Source of the DNA: Bryoerythrophyllum caledonicum
Taxonomy: Eukaryota; Streptophyta; Bryopsida; Pottiales; Pottiaceae
Direction of reading: 5' to 3'
Assembly (NCBI GenBank): GCA_963971425.1
Contig: OZ020515.1
Span: forward strand, 15,950,291 to 16,014,290
Length of the DNA: 64,000 bases
The notes beneath the pieces were generated by a model that had not been told where the DNA came from, searched no databases, and saw only the letters and a program-made list of their open reading frames with translations. Below, piece after piece: positions 1-11,696 of this stretch; position 1 is the stretch's first letter, and every line of letters begins with the position of its first letter. The translations under genes were made by a program, and so were the position numbers.

Positions 1-1
1 T

Positions 2-946
2 TGTGAGGCTATTAGGATTCATTTGAGGCCATTAGTTTTTCAGAAACCAACCTTGGCTAGAGTGAAAAAAATTGCTTCAGAATTTGAAGCAATGCATGGC
101 ATTCCGTTTATACTTGGAGCTATTGATGCTAGTCATATTCCTATCGTAGCACCTTCACATGATCCTATATCATATCATTGCCGAAAGGGCTTTTATTCAT
201 GTCTCCTCCAAGGGATTGTAGATGCCAAATGTAAATTTTGGGATTATGATTTTGGATGGGCTGGCCAAATACATGATTGAGCATTATTTCAAAAATCAGA
301 AATAGGGAAGAGGACAATGAAAAGGGCATTATTCCCTTACAAGTTCATTGGAGATGCGGCTTATCCTATGAGGCCTTGGTTTTATTCACCTTTCAAAGGA
401 GAAAAAGAAGGAATGTCTAGAGAGAAGGCTCATTGGAATTTTATTCAATCTAGCACACGTATGGCCGTGGAGAGGGCATTTGGGATCTTGAAGGGTAGAT
501 GGCGCATATTATTGAAGATAATTGACATGCCTCTACGTCATGTACCGGACATTGTCACGACTTGCATTTGTCTACATAATTTATGCATTTTGGAGGATGA
601 TGAATTTGATATGGATTGGGCCAAAGAAGCAGAGATAGAGATGTCAGATGAGGCAAATAAATGGCTAGGAGATATGCAAAATTGTAACATGTTTAATATT
701 CTTGAAGCATCATTGAAGGAGATGAGGGCATTACAAGGATCAACTATGAATGTTGAAGAAAATATATATGTTGAAGAAGAAGAAGGAAAGGAAGATGAAG
801 ATGAAGATGACCATGAAGAAGAAGAAACGAAGAAAGAAAGACAAGAGAAGATCAAAAAGATGTTGACCGAAGCAACAAGAATGCACAAATTATTGGCAAA
901 GAGTTTTTATCGAGAGAATTTGAAACGGAAGTCAAGCATGGAATGA
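2..946 (+). pseudogene. HARBI1-like DDE transposase, partial, one in-frame stop
   Basis: The frame is open from the window edge, so the N-terminus is missing. The catalytic DDE residues are visible: first Asp in GAIDASHIPI, second Asp in IGDAAYPM and Glu in VERAFGILKGRW. A single TGA at 278-280 interrupts the frame just after WAGQIHD; related transposases have a serine here, so TCA to TGA is the likely change. The same frame then runs to 946 without a shift. The C-terminus is a long Glu/Asp/Lys-rich stretch (about 755-870). The product would cut and rejoin the transposon ends in the nucleus. The tail-to-tail partner gene ends only 11 bp downstream. Confidence 0.85.
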
Positions 947-956
947 CCCAATGATT

Positions 957-2013
957 CTAATTCTGATTCTGAATAGGAGGAAAAATTAACAATTTATTGA
1001 TCAAACAGACAAATTGATGGTCTACCCTTTCTAGCAATTCGTTTGTCCTCTCGAAATTTTTCAATAAAGAGGAACTAGTTTCTGCCATTTTCTCAAAAAT
1101 ATCAATTGCTCTATCATTGAAATTTTGTTTACCTTTTGATGGTTGTGGAGTCGTGTTTGATGTAGAGTGCGGCGAGTTGGTCGTATTCGGTGTAGTGCTG
1201 GTTTGAATTTCGGCGCTGTCATATGTTGTGGCCGAAACAGGCTTCCTTACTTGATCGGCTTGATACCACCATTCATCCATTGCTTCAAAGAATCTGCTCC
1301 CATGACGGTCGTTCCCTGAAATTCCATTTGCCATCTTGTCTTCTTTGTATGACTTAAAAATGGCGACGAATTTCTTCTTGCATGCCATACTTGTCCGATT
1401 AAACTTTGGGTGCATTGCAAGTAATCTAGCATGTAGCCTAACCCATGTATCGATTCCTAGCATCCAAACCACCAAAAAGCATCAAGAATTGGCCAAAAAA
1501 TGTGGGCGAAAAAAATTCCAGCACAATAACCCATAGCATTTGTCAAAGTGCAAATCAATTTCCACAACATATACCCCGGTATGGAAGGAAAGGGGGGCCG
1601 GGGGGCCGGGCAAGGCGCTTGGCGGCTAAGGCAAAGAGGCAAAGATAATGGTAAAAAATACCTTGTTTCTTGCAGTTTCTGACAAATCCAGGCTCCATCT
1701 CCCCTTGAAGCGCAATCAACGTGTGAACCTCTGAATCAAGCCAAGTACGACCTCCTCCGTCTTCTTCTTCGCCTTCAATTTTCATAGTGGTTGATGTTGC
1801 CTTCTTCCTTGGTGCCGCCCTCTTCTTTGAAGAATTCACAACGACCACATCATCATCATCATTATCCTCAATTCTCTCCTCTCTTCTTTCATCCCCATTT
1901 TGTGCTGAAAATTGTTGGAATGCACTATACGAATGTAGCCCAAAAAAGTTCTCCTCACCAACTAAATCTTCCGATTGGCTATCAAAGTATGGGGTGTTGG
2001 AATAACGCTACAT
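957..2013 (-). pseudogene. Harbinger Myb/SANT-like ORF1 protein, two exons, early stop
   Basis: Exon 1 is about 2013-1662 and exon 2 about 1456-957, joined by a GT-AG intron (1661-1457) in phase 1. After splicing the protein has the trihelix/SANT spacing: TWLDSEVHTLIAL, then GIDTWVRLHARL, then MACKKKFVAIFKSYKEDK and a FFEAMDEWW block. The C-terminus has a low-complexity Ser/Thr/Asn segment and a short coiled-coil-like region (FEKMAETSSSLLKNFERTNELL). In PIF/Harbinger elements this protein brings the transposase to the DNA ends and into the nucleus. The only nearby in-frame Met (2013-2011) is followed at once by TAG (2010-2008), so this copy seems dead unless an upstream exon supplies another start. 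Confidence 0.7.
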
Positions 2014-2253
2014 TCTCACAGAATTTGGGAGAAGAAAAAAGGTGGGGTACAACAATCAAACAACCCAAAAAAATTGACAAAAACAAAGAAATCAGCATAA
2101 GCAAGAACAAAGGAAGATGAGAGAGAGGTTTAGGAGAAAGAGAGGGGAACAAAGATAAAGGCAACGGTTCCTTCATTCAAGGTAAAAAAAACTAGCCGTT
2201 TCAATCTAGCGGTTGAAATCTAGTCAGATTTTGAATATTTTAATGAGAAAATG

Positions 2254-2486
2254 TTCGGCCCCTCGGCAAGAGTTTGGGTTTCTATTCTTGTTGGACCCAA
2301 ACTCTCCTCGATGGGCCAAACTCTTGGCGCCAAAATTCTCAAAAAGTGCTGCCATGTAAGCATTTTGGTGCCCTTTGGCCCTTGGCCCCTAGTGTGAAGC
2401 CCCACGGGCCGATTTTCAGCTCTAGGCCAATCAAATTGCTAGAATTGCTCGGCCCCTCGAGCTCGGCCCCTAGTGTGAAACTCCCC
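2254..2486. repeat. Harbinger subterminal and terminal repeats
   Basis: CGGCCCCTAGTGTGAA-type motifs occur at about 2383-2398 and again at 2464-2479 next to the terminus. Between 2260 and 2340 lie inverted copies of AGAGTTTGGGT / ACCCAAACTCT and of GGCAAGAGTTTGG / CCAAACTCTTGGC. Repeated subterminal motifs are typical transposase-binding arrays. The terminal motif resembles that of the small MITE at 63680-63817. Confidence 0.7.
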
Positions 2487-2489
2487 TTA

Positions 2490-3218
2490 GAGGTACAACA
2501 AAACAACTATTATGGCTTGCACAAGTGATGCAATTGACAAGGGATGGTGATGAAAATATGAAGGACAGTGGATCAAAACTTTACAAAAATTAAATCAAAT
2601 GTTTCTAAGAGAATCTTAACAATATAATGCATAATAAAAAAATTAACTCATTCAAATTTTTCTTTGAAATGTATTCTTTGAATATCTGCTTATTTTAATA
2701 TTTTAATAAACCTAGAATGTCACACATAATACATTAACAATATTGCCTCAATATTCTAAACCCCCAAACTTAAATTATTGCCGGAATTTGCCTATAACAT
2801 ATTCTCACTACTAAAATTTTATCACCTTTCTACAATATTGCAAGATTTTCACAATTGTGTAATGGTACAACTTCAATAATAAAAACAAGGTAACATTCAT
2901 ATTTAATTCTTATATTGCAAACAAATTAAATTTCAAGATTCATGTGGACCTCTTTGAACAGAATAGATGATACCGCATAAGTGTAGTCATTGGTAATGAA
3001 TTATGTATTTACAAATTTGTTTGAAGTACACCTTGAAGTTAAGCTATTTTTAAATTTTTAAGACTGATGATGCAATAGAAGCAATCTAACTTTATACAAT
3101 ATTGTTTCAATAATTTTTTCTTTGTATGGATGATGGAGGACTTCTTTGGACTTTAAGACCAACTTGGCTCCAATTTGAGGGCCTCACACATTTAAGCAAG
3201 CATGCTTCATTGGGCCAC
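2490..3218. other. AT-rich intergenic DNA
   Basis: I see no coding potential, RNA gene or clear repeat structure here, only AT-rich unique-looking sequence. Confidence 0.5.
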
Positions 3219-3297
3219 TTAACCCTTTGAAGCCAAACCTGCTCCAAATACACCCAAGATCGACCCTGTTTGGGCTCCCTCGGCCTTAAAGGGTTAA
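3219..3297. repeat. Very short TTAA-bounded element (71 bp inside)
   Basis: TTAA at 3219-3222 and 3294-3297 flank a 71-bp segment. Its ends are imperfectly inverted: CCCTTTGAAGCC on the left, and CCCTTTAAGGCC when the right end is reverse-complemented. This matches the TTAA/CCC pattern of larger repeats later in the window, but such a short unit could be chance. Confidence 0.4.
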
Positions 3298-4332
3298 AAC
3301 CCTCCATCGGGTCCTCGAAATGCATAAGACCTTCAAATAGGACCCTCTTGCTATGGAATACCACTCCTCCCACCCACCCAATTGTCACCAAAATATCAAT
3401 TAATCCCTAAGTATTACCCGTTCAATACATTGGAGTTAGTATTGTGCCACTAACATGATACACCAACATACATATGGAGCCATGCACATGATTATATATT
3501 GAGATATCTTTTGGTAATAGGATTATTTGTAAACTCATATAAATAAGTCTTTTGATCTGTAATACTACTATTTGTTCCCTCCTAATAGCTATTAAGTAAG
3601 GAAGAATTTAATGGTAAACCTTTATCAAATTTGAAAGAGCTTGGTGGTCTCTCAATTCAAGTAAGAAGGTTCTGTATTAGTTGCCTTTGAGTAAAGGTGA
3701 GAAGTCATGTTGAATACAAAATTTAGCCACATTTTTCTTCTTTGAGTTGATAATGAAAATTATAGCTGTTTAGAACTAATTTAATTATTCAATGTCAAGA
3801 CTTTTGATATCTTTGTCGGACTTTGCAAATAACTCTAATATCCTCATGATATCTTGAGATTTCTTTTGGTATTCAATAAATTAGATGTTATGAGTGAAGG
3901 ATATTCAAATTAGCAAAGAAGTTCCATTGATTTGAAGCAACTTGGTTTTGATGATGATAGGGGTATTCAAAGCATATGTGGGTAATGTTGGGAGGATTGT
4001 TGGGAGGATTGTTGGTAAACATCCAACAACCAATCAAGAGGCCAGATGTTGATTGTGTTTTGACTCCCCCAAGGTACATTTGACATTTGTTACCAAGTGG
4101 TTCATGATGTGGCCTACTAGAAGAGTGAATAAAATTGTAACCACAAGAAGACAATCCAAAAACCTGTAACCTTCAATGAAGGACAATTGGCACTCATAAT
4201 TGAAGCCCAAATTTCAACCTTCCACAATATGTTTCATGTACAACTAGCTTCCTTTACAAGAGCATCTATTACAACAACCGTTTCATTGTAATAGCCGACT
4301 TGTGGGTCCATTACAAATATTTGCTCTGTACA
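3298..4332. other. Intergenic DNA left of the LINE nest
   Basis: No supported gene. A small direct repeat of GTTGGGAGGATT occurs at about 3988-4012. The sequence just left of 4333 should contain the target duplication of the older LINE, but I could not match it with confidence to a right-hand copy. Confidence 0.5.
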
Positions 4333-4637
4333 AGAAGAAGAAGAAGAACGTCGGTCTCCGAAGGAAGCCGACATGAATAAAATGTCTGTTCGTTCCACTA
4401 CTAAGACCATGCCCACCGGACAGGGAATTACTAAGTTGGAACTACTTTCCCCTTTCAAGGGTAGACACTATGTAATAAGTAGCCAAGGACCACAGAACCT
4501 ACCAACCACAAAAGAAACAAGGAAGGAAGCATGCGGGGAAGAGAGAGGGAAGAGAGAGAAAATATGAAGGGGAGGGAAAGATGGGGAGGAGGGTCTGTAT
4601 TGCGATTTCATGGATGAACTAAAATAAAGAGGAAGTT
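4333..4637 (-). other. 3' UTR and TTC tail of older LINE copy
   Basis: In sense orientation the tail ends with GACCGACGTTCTTCTTC and further TTC units. The block CATGGTCTTAGTAGTGGAAC is shared exactly with the younger copy's 3' UTR (about 11480-11500). Microsatellite tails instead of poly(A) are known in several RNase-H-bearing LINE clades. Confidence 0.8.
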
Positions 4638-5348
4638 TTATGGGGGGTCTTGAATGTCGGGAAGGGCTTGGTTGTTTTCAATTTTGCGTTTATGTAAAAG
4701 GATGGACATAGCGTGTTGTATGGCAATGACGTTAATATTCTTGAAAGTGTTAGTAATTGTATTAATAGGGATTTTGAAGTTATCTTCTAGGGTTTTTATA
4801 GATGGGGTAAAGGTGGTGGCGCGAGCCCCGGCAGTGATTACCATAAGGGGGTCCACTTTCCATCCGAGGGCAATGATGTCATCAATAAGGGGTTGATATT
4901 TATTTATTTTGTTGTCGATTGTTTCAGGGGAAAATCTGTCATTACAATATGTAAATTCGATGAATTAAATTGTGTAGTCTAGGTTTATGTGGTCGGGTGG
5001 GGGTCATTGAATGGTTGGCCTCTAACGCAGAGTATGTCCGGTTTGAGTCAAGCATTGCAGTGGCATCGTTGAGTTTCACATGTACATGGGAGTAGCCATG
5101 GTGGGACCGTATTTTCTTGTGGGTTGTTATTAAAGGTGTCGGCATTCATGAGGATAAAACATCTCGATTTATTATGGGAGGTGATTAATTTACGGATTTC
5201 CCATACGGCTTTGTTATGTCTTTTGATGATTAGGGAGTGTATGTGGTGGTTGTGACATTTAAGAAGAACATGTAGCCATGTGTCGGGATCCGTGGATGTG
5301 CATATTGGGCATGTTATGGATGGGAATCTTTCTATTCCAAAGAAGAGT
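4638..5348 (-). pseudogene. ORF2 C-terminal region, older LINE copy
   Basis: The last about 70 codons (4856-4638) align closely with the end of the younger copy's ORF2: DPLMVITAGARATTF, then IAIQHAMSILLHKRKIENNQALPD. Further upstream the frame is shifted, but a DTWLHVL-type zinc-knuckle remnant can be followed to about 5345. There it joins directly to sequence that in the younger copy lies about 1.27 kb further upstream, so the RNase H domain is missing. Confidence 0.7.
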
Positions 5349-5353
5349 TATAC

Positions 5354-8330
5354 CTTTACCGATCCATTTATAGTCAAAGATCTTTCCCAAAGAGCCAAAT
5401 ATTTTATTTCTTTCAAAGGGTGAGTAGATTTTTTTTAATTTGGTGGAGCATGTGACAGGGGAGGAGAATTATGATTGTTCGATGTTAAAGGATGAAATTA
5501 ATGAGTCTAGAATAGGTGTGAGTATTGTGTATTGTGCACTTTTGAGGGGATTATTTTTTGGGATGCGATATTTATATCTTTGGTATAGCCAAATTGATTC
5601 GGTTTCGAATGGTTGGGTTGCTGGTTCGATGTTTGTAGGAGTTTGTAGTTTCAAATTATATTGGTTCCATAGCCATTGGAGTCTAGTAGTGGGAATAGTG
5701 TGAAAATGCTGGCCATTTGCTTCATATAGGTGGGCTTGATTGTTCTCTATTTTAATTGTGTTCGAGATTGTGATAATATCTTTTTCGAGGTTACATTCCT
5801 TTGTATAGATGTTTAGGAGTGGGATGGTTATAGGTGGAATTACGGATCTTGAGTCTTGTAATTGTTCTTGAGGGTGGTGGGCTTGAATGATTTCCGAGTA
5901 GAATTTATTTTGGATTCTTTGATAATATTGTTTTAGTTTTTCGGTGTTATATATGGAGGTGTTACATCGTGTCTTGGAAAGAGGTTTCTTTGAGGGAGCC
6001 ATTTATTGAATGTGTTGTTGTTGTGTTGCCATTGGCATAAGTATTTTGTATAGGTATTATGTATTCTGTTGGTATCTATGTGTTGTATATGTTTATGTTG
6101 TATGATGTTATTAATGGGGTATGTGATGGGATTTTTGGTGATGTATGTTGGGGGCGGGGGTGGTATGGATATAAGAGGTTGAGAGGATGGATTGGTGGTA
6201 TGGTAGTTCTTGGGAGGATGTTGTTGTTGATGGTGATGAATGGGTCTTGGAGTATGTGGGAGTATGGGTGTATGTTTGCAAGGGGTATCACATGTGGTGG
6301 GGTATGTAGGATGGCAAAAAAGTTGTTTTGCAACATTTAGGGCGCTCTTGATTAGTTTGGATGGGGTGAAGTGGAAGGTTTTGAAGTTATTATTCATGAT
6401 GTGTGTGTCGTTGGGTAGAGTAATTTGTTTTAATTCGATTTTTTTTTTTGATAGGAGTTTGTATAAAAGTTTTTGGGAGAGTTGGGCATTGAGTGTGTTA
6501 TGGTTTTGTGTTTCTTGTTGCCATACTACTTCTAATGATGTGGCGTTAAAAAGGAAATTTGGAAGTGTACTTTTAAGGTGAGCTTTAGCTACGTGTTTTA
6601 ATTGGAATAATGTACGAGTTATTGGTGATCTTATACAGTCCGTTTTTTTAATTCTAGGTATATTGTCGGCACCACCGTATTGAGCAAGAACATAATGAGT
6701 TAGCCCATTATATATTTTTCCGAGCCTACCTTTGTCATTTAGGGCGTTTTGTAATTGTTCCCCTATACATTGTAGATAGGCATCTTTGAGGGAGAAAGCT
6801 TCAAGTCCAAATAGGTTATGTGGGAGTTGGATTATTGCGTTTAACATGCATTTGGGCATACCACAGATGGTTTTTTGTATGGCTATAATTTTTTGGTCAA
6901 TTTTTTTAATGGCTGGCATAGAGTATGGTACTGCGTAAAAGTTGTATGCTACGCCTGGGCGTATTACGGTGTCAACCATTTTAATTTTTTGTTTCATAGT
7001 GGCTGGGCATGTTGTTAATTCTTTGCATTGTTTAATGAGTTTTGTGGTCGTGGTGTGAGTTTGAATTTTCCATTTTAGAGAGGGGACAAGGTTTGTGCCT
7101 AGGTATACATATGATTCATTTTGGTGTAGTATGGGGATTGGTTGACTACGGTAGTTAATGTTAGAAGCTTGCATAGGGCTTTAAATGTAGTTGGGTTCAT
7201 TTTGGATTTGTTTGGGCATCTTGTAGCAGTGCATCTTGGGATGCCTACGTCCACACCAGTCCATTTACAATATCTATCAATTTTATCAATTTGTGTTTGT
7301 AATGATTTTATTTTGTTAGTTATAGTAGCAAGGTTGTCGGCATATGCAACGGAATTTATGGTGATTTGTGATGTACCAAAAGTATATCCATTATTGCCCC
7401 GCTCTAGCCATCTAAGTAGTGGCTCTAAAAATATAATGAATAGGTATGGACTAAGGGTGTCTCCTTGTATAGTGCCTCTATGGATTGGGATGAACTTAGT
7501 TTTACCAAAGTGCTCTCCGGTGTAGTAAGTAGATGATTGGGAGTAGATATTTCCAATTAGTTTAGTTGCATCTTTAGGGTAGCCAACATCAGTCATTATT
7601 GCTAATAGACGGGCGTGGTCTATAGAGCCAAATGCGTTTTTGAAGTCAACATATAAAACATATATGTCTTGATTTGTGAATCTTGCGTCTTCTAGTGGCG
7701 CTATTATAGTTTGTATTTGTCCAGAGGTACTTCTCTCTGCTCTAATCCTTCTTGGCTATCGTGTAGCATTTTAAATTTTTCACCATATGAGGATAATATT
7801 GAGGTAAGTGTACTGGTGTAGGGTTTATATATTGTGTTGGCTAATGCAATTGGTCTATGATTTGGTAGAATTGAGGGATCACCTTTTTTGTATAGTAAAA
7901 TTGTTGCACTTGTTTTCCATGAGGCACGTATTTGTTTTTGTTTACGACAATGAGAGAAGAATAGAAATAGTAATTTATTGAATCTTGGGGGCATGTGTTT
8001 AAGTATTGAATTTGGTATACGGTCTGGCCCTGGGGCTTTGTTATTTCCGAGGTTGTGGAGACATGTGTCATATATAGCTCTATTGAAATATGTGTAGTGG
8101 AATTTCGGGTTCGCCTCGTTTGTCTAAAGTAAATCCATCTAGGTCATGCCATGGGTATTGACGTACTGCACATGTGCATTCGGTTGGGTGTTGTGGTTGG
8201 TAGTTGCATGTTAGTACTGTGGGTCTACTGATTTTTGTCTGTTGGTTGAATATTTCGTTTGCTATGTCTTCCGGGCTAGTTAGAATGTTACTATATTGAT
8301 CAGTGATACAATCTAGTGGTCGAGTTTCTA
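5354..8330 (-). pseudogene. Reverse transcriptase remnant, older LINE copy
   Basis: Fragments in several frames (8071-7841, 7994-7704, 7596-7099, 7174-5933, 6002-5469) together cover the RT domain of the family. Recognisable blocks are TSATILLYKKGDPSILPNHRPIAL, QGDTLSPYLFIIFLEPLLRWLERG and the motif-C position INSVAYADNLATI. The active-site motif reads YADN instead of YADD, so the second catalytic Asp is lost. The C-terminal thumb and linker region follows to about 5470. Several frameshifts separate the pieces. Confidence 0.8.
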
Positions 8331-8339
8331 ATTTTTCAA

Positions 8340-9800
8340 AAACTTTTCTGTTTATTTTTTTAGGGCTAATTTCATATAATTGTCTGTATTTTGAAATGAC
8401 TTTTTTGATATTGTCTTTTGAGTATTTTGTAGTTATTTTCCGGGCTTGTATAATGGCATTTTTTGTGATTAGTGCAATGTCTTTTATCCATGTATCATGG
8501 GGAAGTTCCGGGGGAGGGGGTGGAGCAGGAATTTGGGTGTGGTTTAAAGCTAGTAGTTCGTTATTTATGGGATGATTACACCAGTGCGGGTTGTCTTTTT
8601 ACGGTTCTTATAGTTTTTTGTATTATATGGTATGTAGTTAGGTGTTGTTTCCATATTTTAGAAAGTTTACGGGGTAAATAACCTCATTGTTGTGATGTTC
8701 GATTTGTCATTTGTGGTATTGGTTGGGCTTTGCAAGTTTGTTCTACTGTATCAGAGATATTGTTGATGAGTGTATCTAGGCTGTAGCATGTTTTATGCCA
8801 TTGTGTTTGAGAGAGTTGATTATTATTTTTGAGTATGTTTATGAGAGAGTCAATTTGTGTGGAATTTTCTTCAAAGAACTTGGTGTTGAATTTTTCTAAG
8901 TTATCTTTTGGGATGGGGTTAAGTATGCGTTTAGTATTATTATTCGTGTTTATAGGGGTACGGCTTACTAATATGTTATTTGGGATGTGGAGTTATATGG
9001 GCGAGTGATCGGAGTTGAGAATAATGTCTTTGTTTGTTGTGGAGGTGTATTGTGTATTATTATTTGTGTTTATATAGAAGCCGTCTATTAGGCTCCAATC
9101 ACTGTAGTTATAGCCGCCTTGTCTAGAATATTGGGTATCAGTATTTATGTAGGTGAAGTTTAGGTTTTCTGTGAAGTGTCGCCATTGGTAATCTATGCTT
9201 TGAGGGGGGGGGTGGTATGATTTCCATTTTGTCTACCAATTAGTGCTATGTCTCTGTTGAAGTCTCCATAGATCAAGTAAGTATGATTTGGGTTTAAATT
9301 CATTTGGGATGTTATATTGTTTTGTATGTCTTGTAAATCTGGTATCTTCGGGGTGGGATGGCATATACATGTGAAAGATTAACCATGGTTGTAGTGGTTG
9401 ATTAGTAATTCTGATTATTTGAAGGTAGGGAGATATGTTCATTGGGGTAGGGATTTTTTTGATGTTGCATGGGAAGGCATATTTTTTGTGTATTAGAGTA
9501 AGGAGGCCACCGCGACCCAGTGTGTATGGTCTCCGTTGTAGGATGCATCTCGTTAGTGAATGTGTGTTATTAAATATAAGTTTATAGTCATGGAATATGT
9601 TTTGTATGTATTTTGTAGATTTTGTGGCTGATATTTTTGTTTCTTGAATGGTTATTAGGCCCGGTAGTGTTTCTGTATATGTGGTCAAAGTTTTTAAGCT
9701 GGGGAGAGCGGTGTTTAGGGATGATGCGTTCCATGTAATGATGTTTGTATTGTCGTTGTTTGTGCTAGTGTTTTGGTTTTGTGGGGGAAGATAGAGGGGG
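8340..9800 (-). pseudogene. APE-type endonuclease remnant, older LINE copy
   Basis: The fragment 9688-9233 contains LPGLITIQETKISATKSTKY, corresponding to the catalytic-Glu motif, and WLIFHMYMPSHPEDTRF. The rest of the domain is present but shifted in frame; for example a YSDWSLIDGFYI-type block lies at about 9075-9110. By analogy with APE-type LINEs, the intact domain would nick target DNA to prime reverse transcription. A poly-C run near 9795 shifts the frame relative to the preceding 2A-containing region. Confidence 0.75.
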
Positions 9801-9820
9801 GGAGGGGGTGGGTGGGTATA

Positions 9821-11163
9821 TTATGTTATGGGGTCTAAACATTTTAGTGTCTCATTGATTAGGTTGTTAGGAAAGTACGGGAATTTTTGTTTTAATGTGT
9901 CGTTTGAGGGTGGTATGATTTGTGTGTGTATGAAGTTGTATAATTCTTTGTGTATTGAGTGCTCGGGATTTATGATATTTTGATTTTCTTCAAGAAATTT
10001 TGTAAATGGGTGTGGGATATGGATATGTCTTTCGGATGGATTTTGTAAATTTGATAAAGTTTGTAATAGTGTATGTGTCCATGTAGTTGTGTTCGGGATT
10101 TGTAGGTTTAGAAGATGGTTACATTCATTTATGTTTGGATGGGTGGTTATTACTAGAGCATATAAAATGTGTGTTGGTGGATGAATATTTTGTTGTTGTA
10201 TGTATTGGGCAATATTTGGGTGTGTGGTGTTGTGTAAATGATGTAGTGCATGTGTTGTTTTTAAGAGAGGTGCATATGTTTGGGCTATGTGTTTGTATTC
10301 CGGATGCAGTTTTATGGTATTTGGTATACAATATATTTTAGCATTTTTCTTATGTGATGAGGGATGTGTTTTTAATATGTTAGGCATTGGCCCTGGGTTG
10401 GTTTCTATGTCTCTGCCTAGGAGTAGTAGGAGTTTTATGTGTTTGGATTTGGTGTTGTGTTTTGAAATTTTTGTTTTTTGTGTGGATTTTGGATGTTTCT
10501 TTCTGTTTTTGAGATTGTGTTTGTTTGAATGTGTATGTGTGTCTTTGGTTGGGTGTGTTGTTTTTGTATTTGTTTTTCTAGAAAATGTAAGGATAGTGAA
10601 TGCATAAATGTGTAGCATTGTATTTTTTCTTGTGGTTATGGTGTCTATTTTATTTTTATTGTCTATTTTGTGTGTGTTGGTTTTCTTGTGGGGCTTTTTG
10701 TTGGTGTTGATGGGATTGTGGTTTTTTTCATTAGAGTATATTGTGGTCTGGGTGTTGTTGCGGTTAACAAGGGTGTGGTTTGATTGTGGATGTTTGTATA
10801 GTTGGTGTGGTGTGTTGGATTGGTGTAGTATGTTTGTGGTATATGGTGTATTAATTTTGGTGAGTATGTGTTTGTGAGAGTGTGTGAGTGGGGGGAGGTG
10901 TCTAGCTTTTTGGGTGATGAGTATATGTGGTAGTGTAGTTTGTGATTGGTGTTTGTCTTTGCGCGGTATTGGGATGAGTGTGTTAGGTATTAGTAGTGTT
11001 TTATAATCTATTGGTAATGTGGTGTGAGGGTGTTTATATGTGTCACTTGTGGTCAATTGCTTTTGTTGTTGGCAAAGTTGTGGTGATATTTCATGTTTTC
11101 TGGCGTGTGGTATGTGTGTGGTAGTGGAAATTTTGGTAGTATGCCAATGCCATTGGCAATGTC
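9821..11163 (-). pseudogene. ORF2 N-terminal region with 2A-like peptide, older LINE copy
   Basis: Open frame rich in Thr, Asn, His, Lys and Pro. About 214 residues into the 11056-9821 part lies LLLLLGRDIETNPGP followed by MPNILKTHPSSHKK. After this comes a more ordered region (EYKHIAQTYAPLLKTTHALHHL to FPYFPNNLINETLKCLDP) that is conserved in the younger copy and leads into the endonuclease. The frame also extends upstream from 11056 to a single TGA at 11164-11162, and beyond it into 11165-11413 in the same phase. The Thr/Asn/His-rich part looks like a disordered linker. I know no function for the region between 2A and endonuclease. Confidence 0.75.
10388..10417 (-). other. 2A-like ribosome-skipping peptide, older LINE copy
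   Basis: The ten codons encode GRDIETNPGP, directly after a Leu-rich run (LLLLL). This fits the 2A consensus D(V/I)ExNPG|P, where the ribosome releases the chain after Gly and resumes at Pro. It would detach the N-terminal low-complexity part from the endonuclease/RT protein. Confidence 0.85.
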
Positions 11164-11403
11164 AAGAAGTGTGTATATTATAGTGGTGGTATTGATCACA
11201 TAACTTTGTCATAAGAGTTAGAGGAGCCCATGGGAGAGGTTGTGGCCTTCTCATGCGTTTATACTCACACGAATGACATGTGTGTACAAGAAAATACCTA
11301 TTGGAAGCTACAATAAGTTCTAGGGAGGTAGAAGGTGTAGAAGGAGTAAGGAGGGTTGTAGGTGTGTGGAGAGAACAATAATGAGTGATTATAGTGAGAT
11401 ATA

Positions 11404-11415
11404 TCACTAACAATA
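11404..11415. repeat. Target-site duplication of young LINE copy, left
   Basis: TCACTAACAATA here is identical to 24600-24611. Together they bracket the young LINE. The codon phase of the older copy's ORF2 is the same on both sides. Confidence 0.9.
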
Positions 11416-11696
11416 AGAAGAAGAAGAACGCTGGTCTCCGAAGGAGCCGGCGTGAATAAAGTGTCTGTTCGTTCCACTACTAAGACCATGCCCACAGGAC
11501 AAGGAATTAGTAAGCTGGAACTACTTCCCTCTCTCGAGGGTAGACACTGTGTAACAAGAAGCCAAAGAACCACAAATCAATCAACCGACCAACGAATCAC
11601 AAACCAAGCAATAAGCCAACAAACAAACCACAAACCAAGCAAGTAGTCAAAAATCTCAAAACCAACTAGTCATGAAAATCAAGGCGGGGGAAGAAT
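11416..11696 (-). other. 3' UTR and TTC tail of young LINE copy
   Basis: Non-coding end after the ORF2 stop. In sense orientation it ends CCAGCGTTCTTCTTCTTCT and then enters the target duplication. The last about 80 bases are shared with the older copy and with the tiny insertion at 51419-51500, so this is the conserved end presumably recognised by the RT. Confidence 0.85.

Larger units (their letters stand above)
1..2489. mobile_element. PIF/Harbinger DNA transposon, left end outside window
   Basis: The element carries two convergent genes, a HARBI1-type DDE transposase on the plus strand and a Myb/SANT-like protein on the minus strand, which is the usual two-gene content of PIF/Harbinger elements. 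The right terminus reads (on the minus strand) GGGGAGTTTCACACTAGGGG and ends at 2486. It is followed by TTA at 2487-2489, the 3-bp TWA target duplication expected for this superfamily. The left terminus lies before the window, so the second target copy cannot be checked. Both genes are broken, so this copy is not autonomous. Confidence 0.85.
4333..11403 (-). mobile_element. Older LINE copy, 3' part (host of the nested insertion)
   Basis: On the minus strand this holds the ORF2 N-terminal region with one 2A-like peptide, APE endonuclease, reverse transcriptase, the ORF2 C-terminus and a 3' UTR ending in a TTC microsatellite. It is collinear with the younger copy at 11416-24599. One large difference is the lack of the RNase H region, removed by an internal deletion near 5349. 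Its ORF1 and 5' region continue at 24612 on the other side of the younger copy. Many frameshifts and stops mark it as inactive. Confidence 0.85.

Noticed and set aside
538..888. Ser-rich minus-strand ORF
   Set aside because: Antisense of the Glu/Asp-rich end of the Harbinger transposase (GAA/GAT runs read as TTC/ATC).
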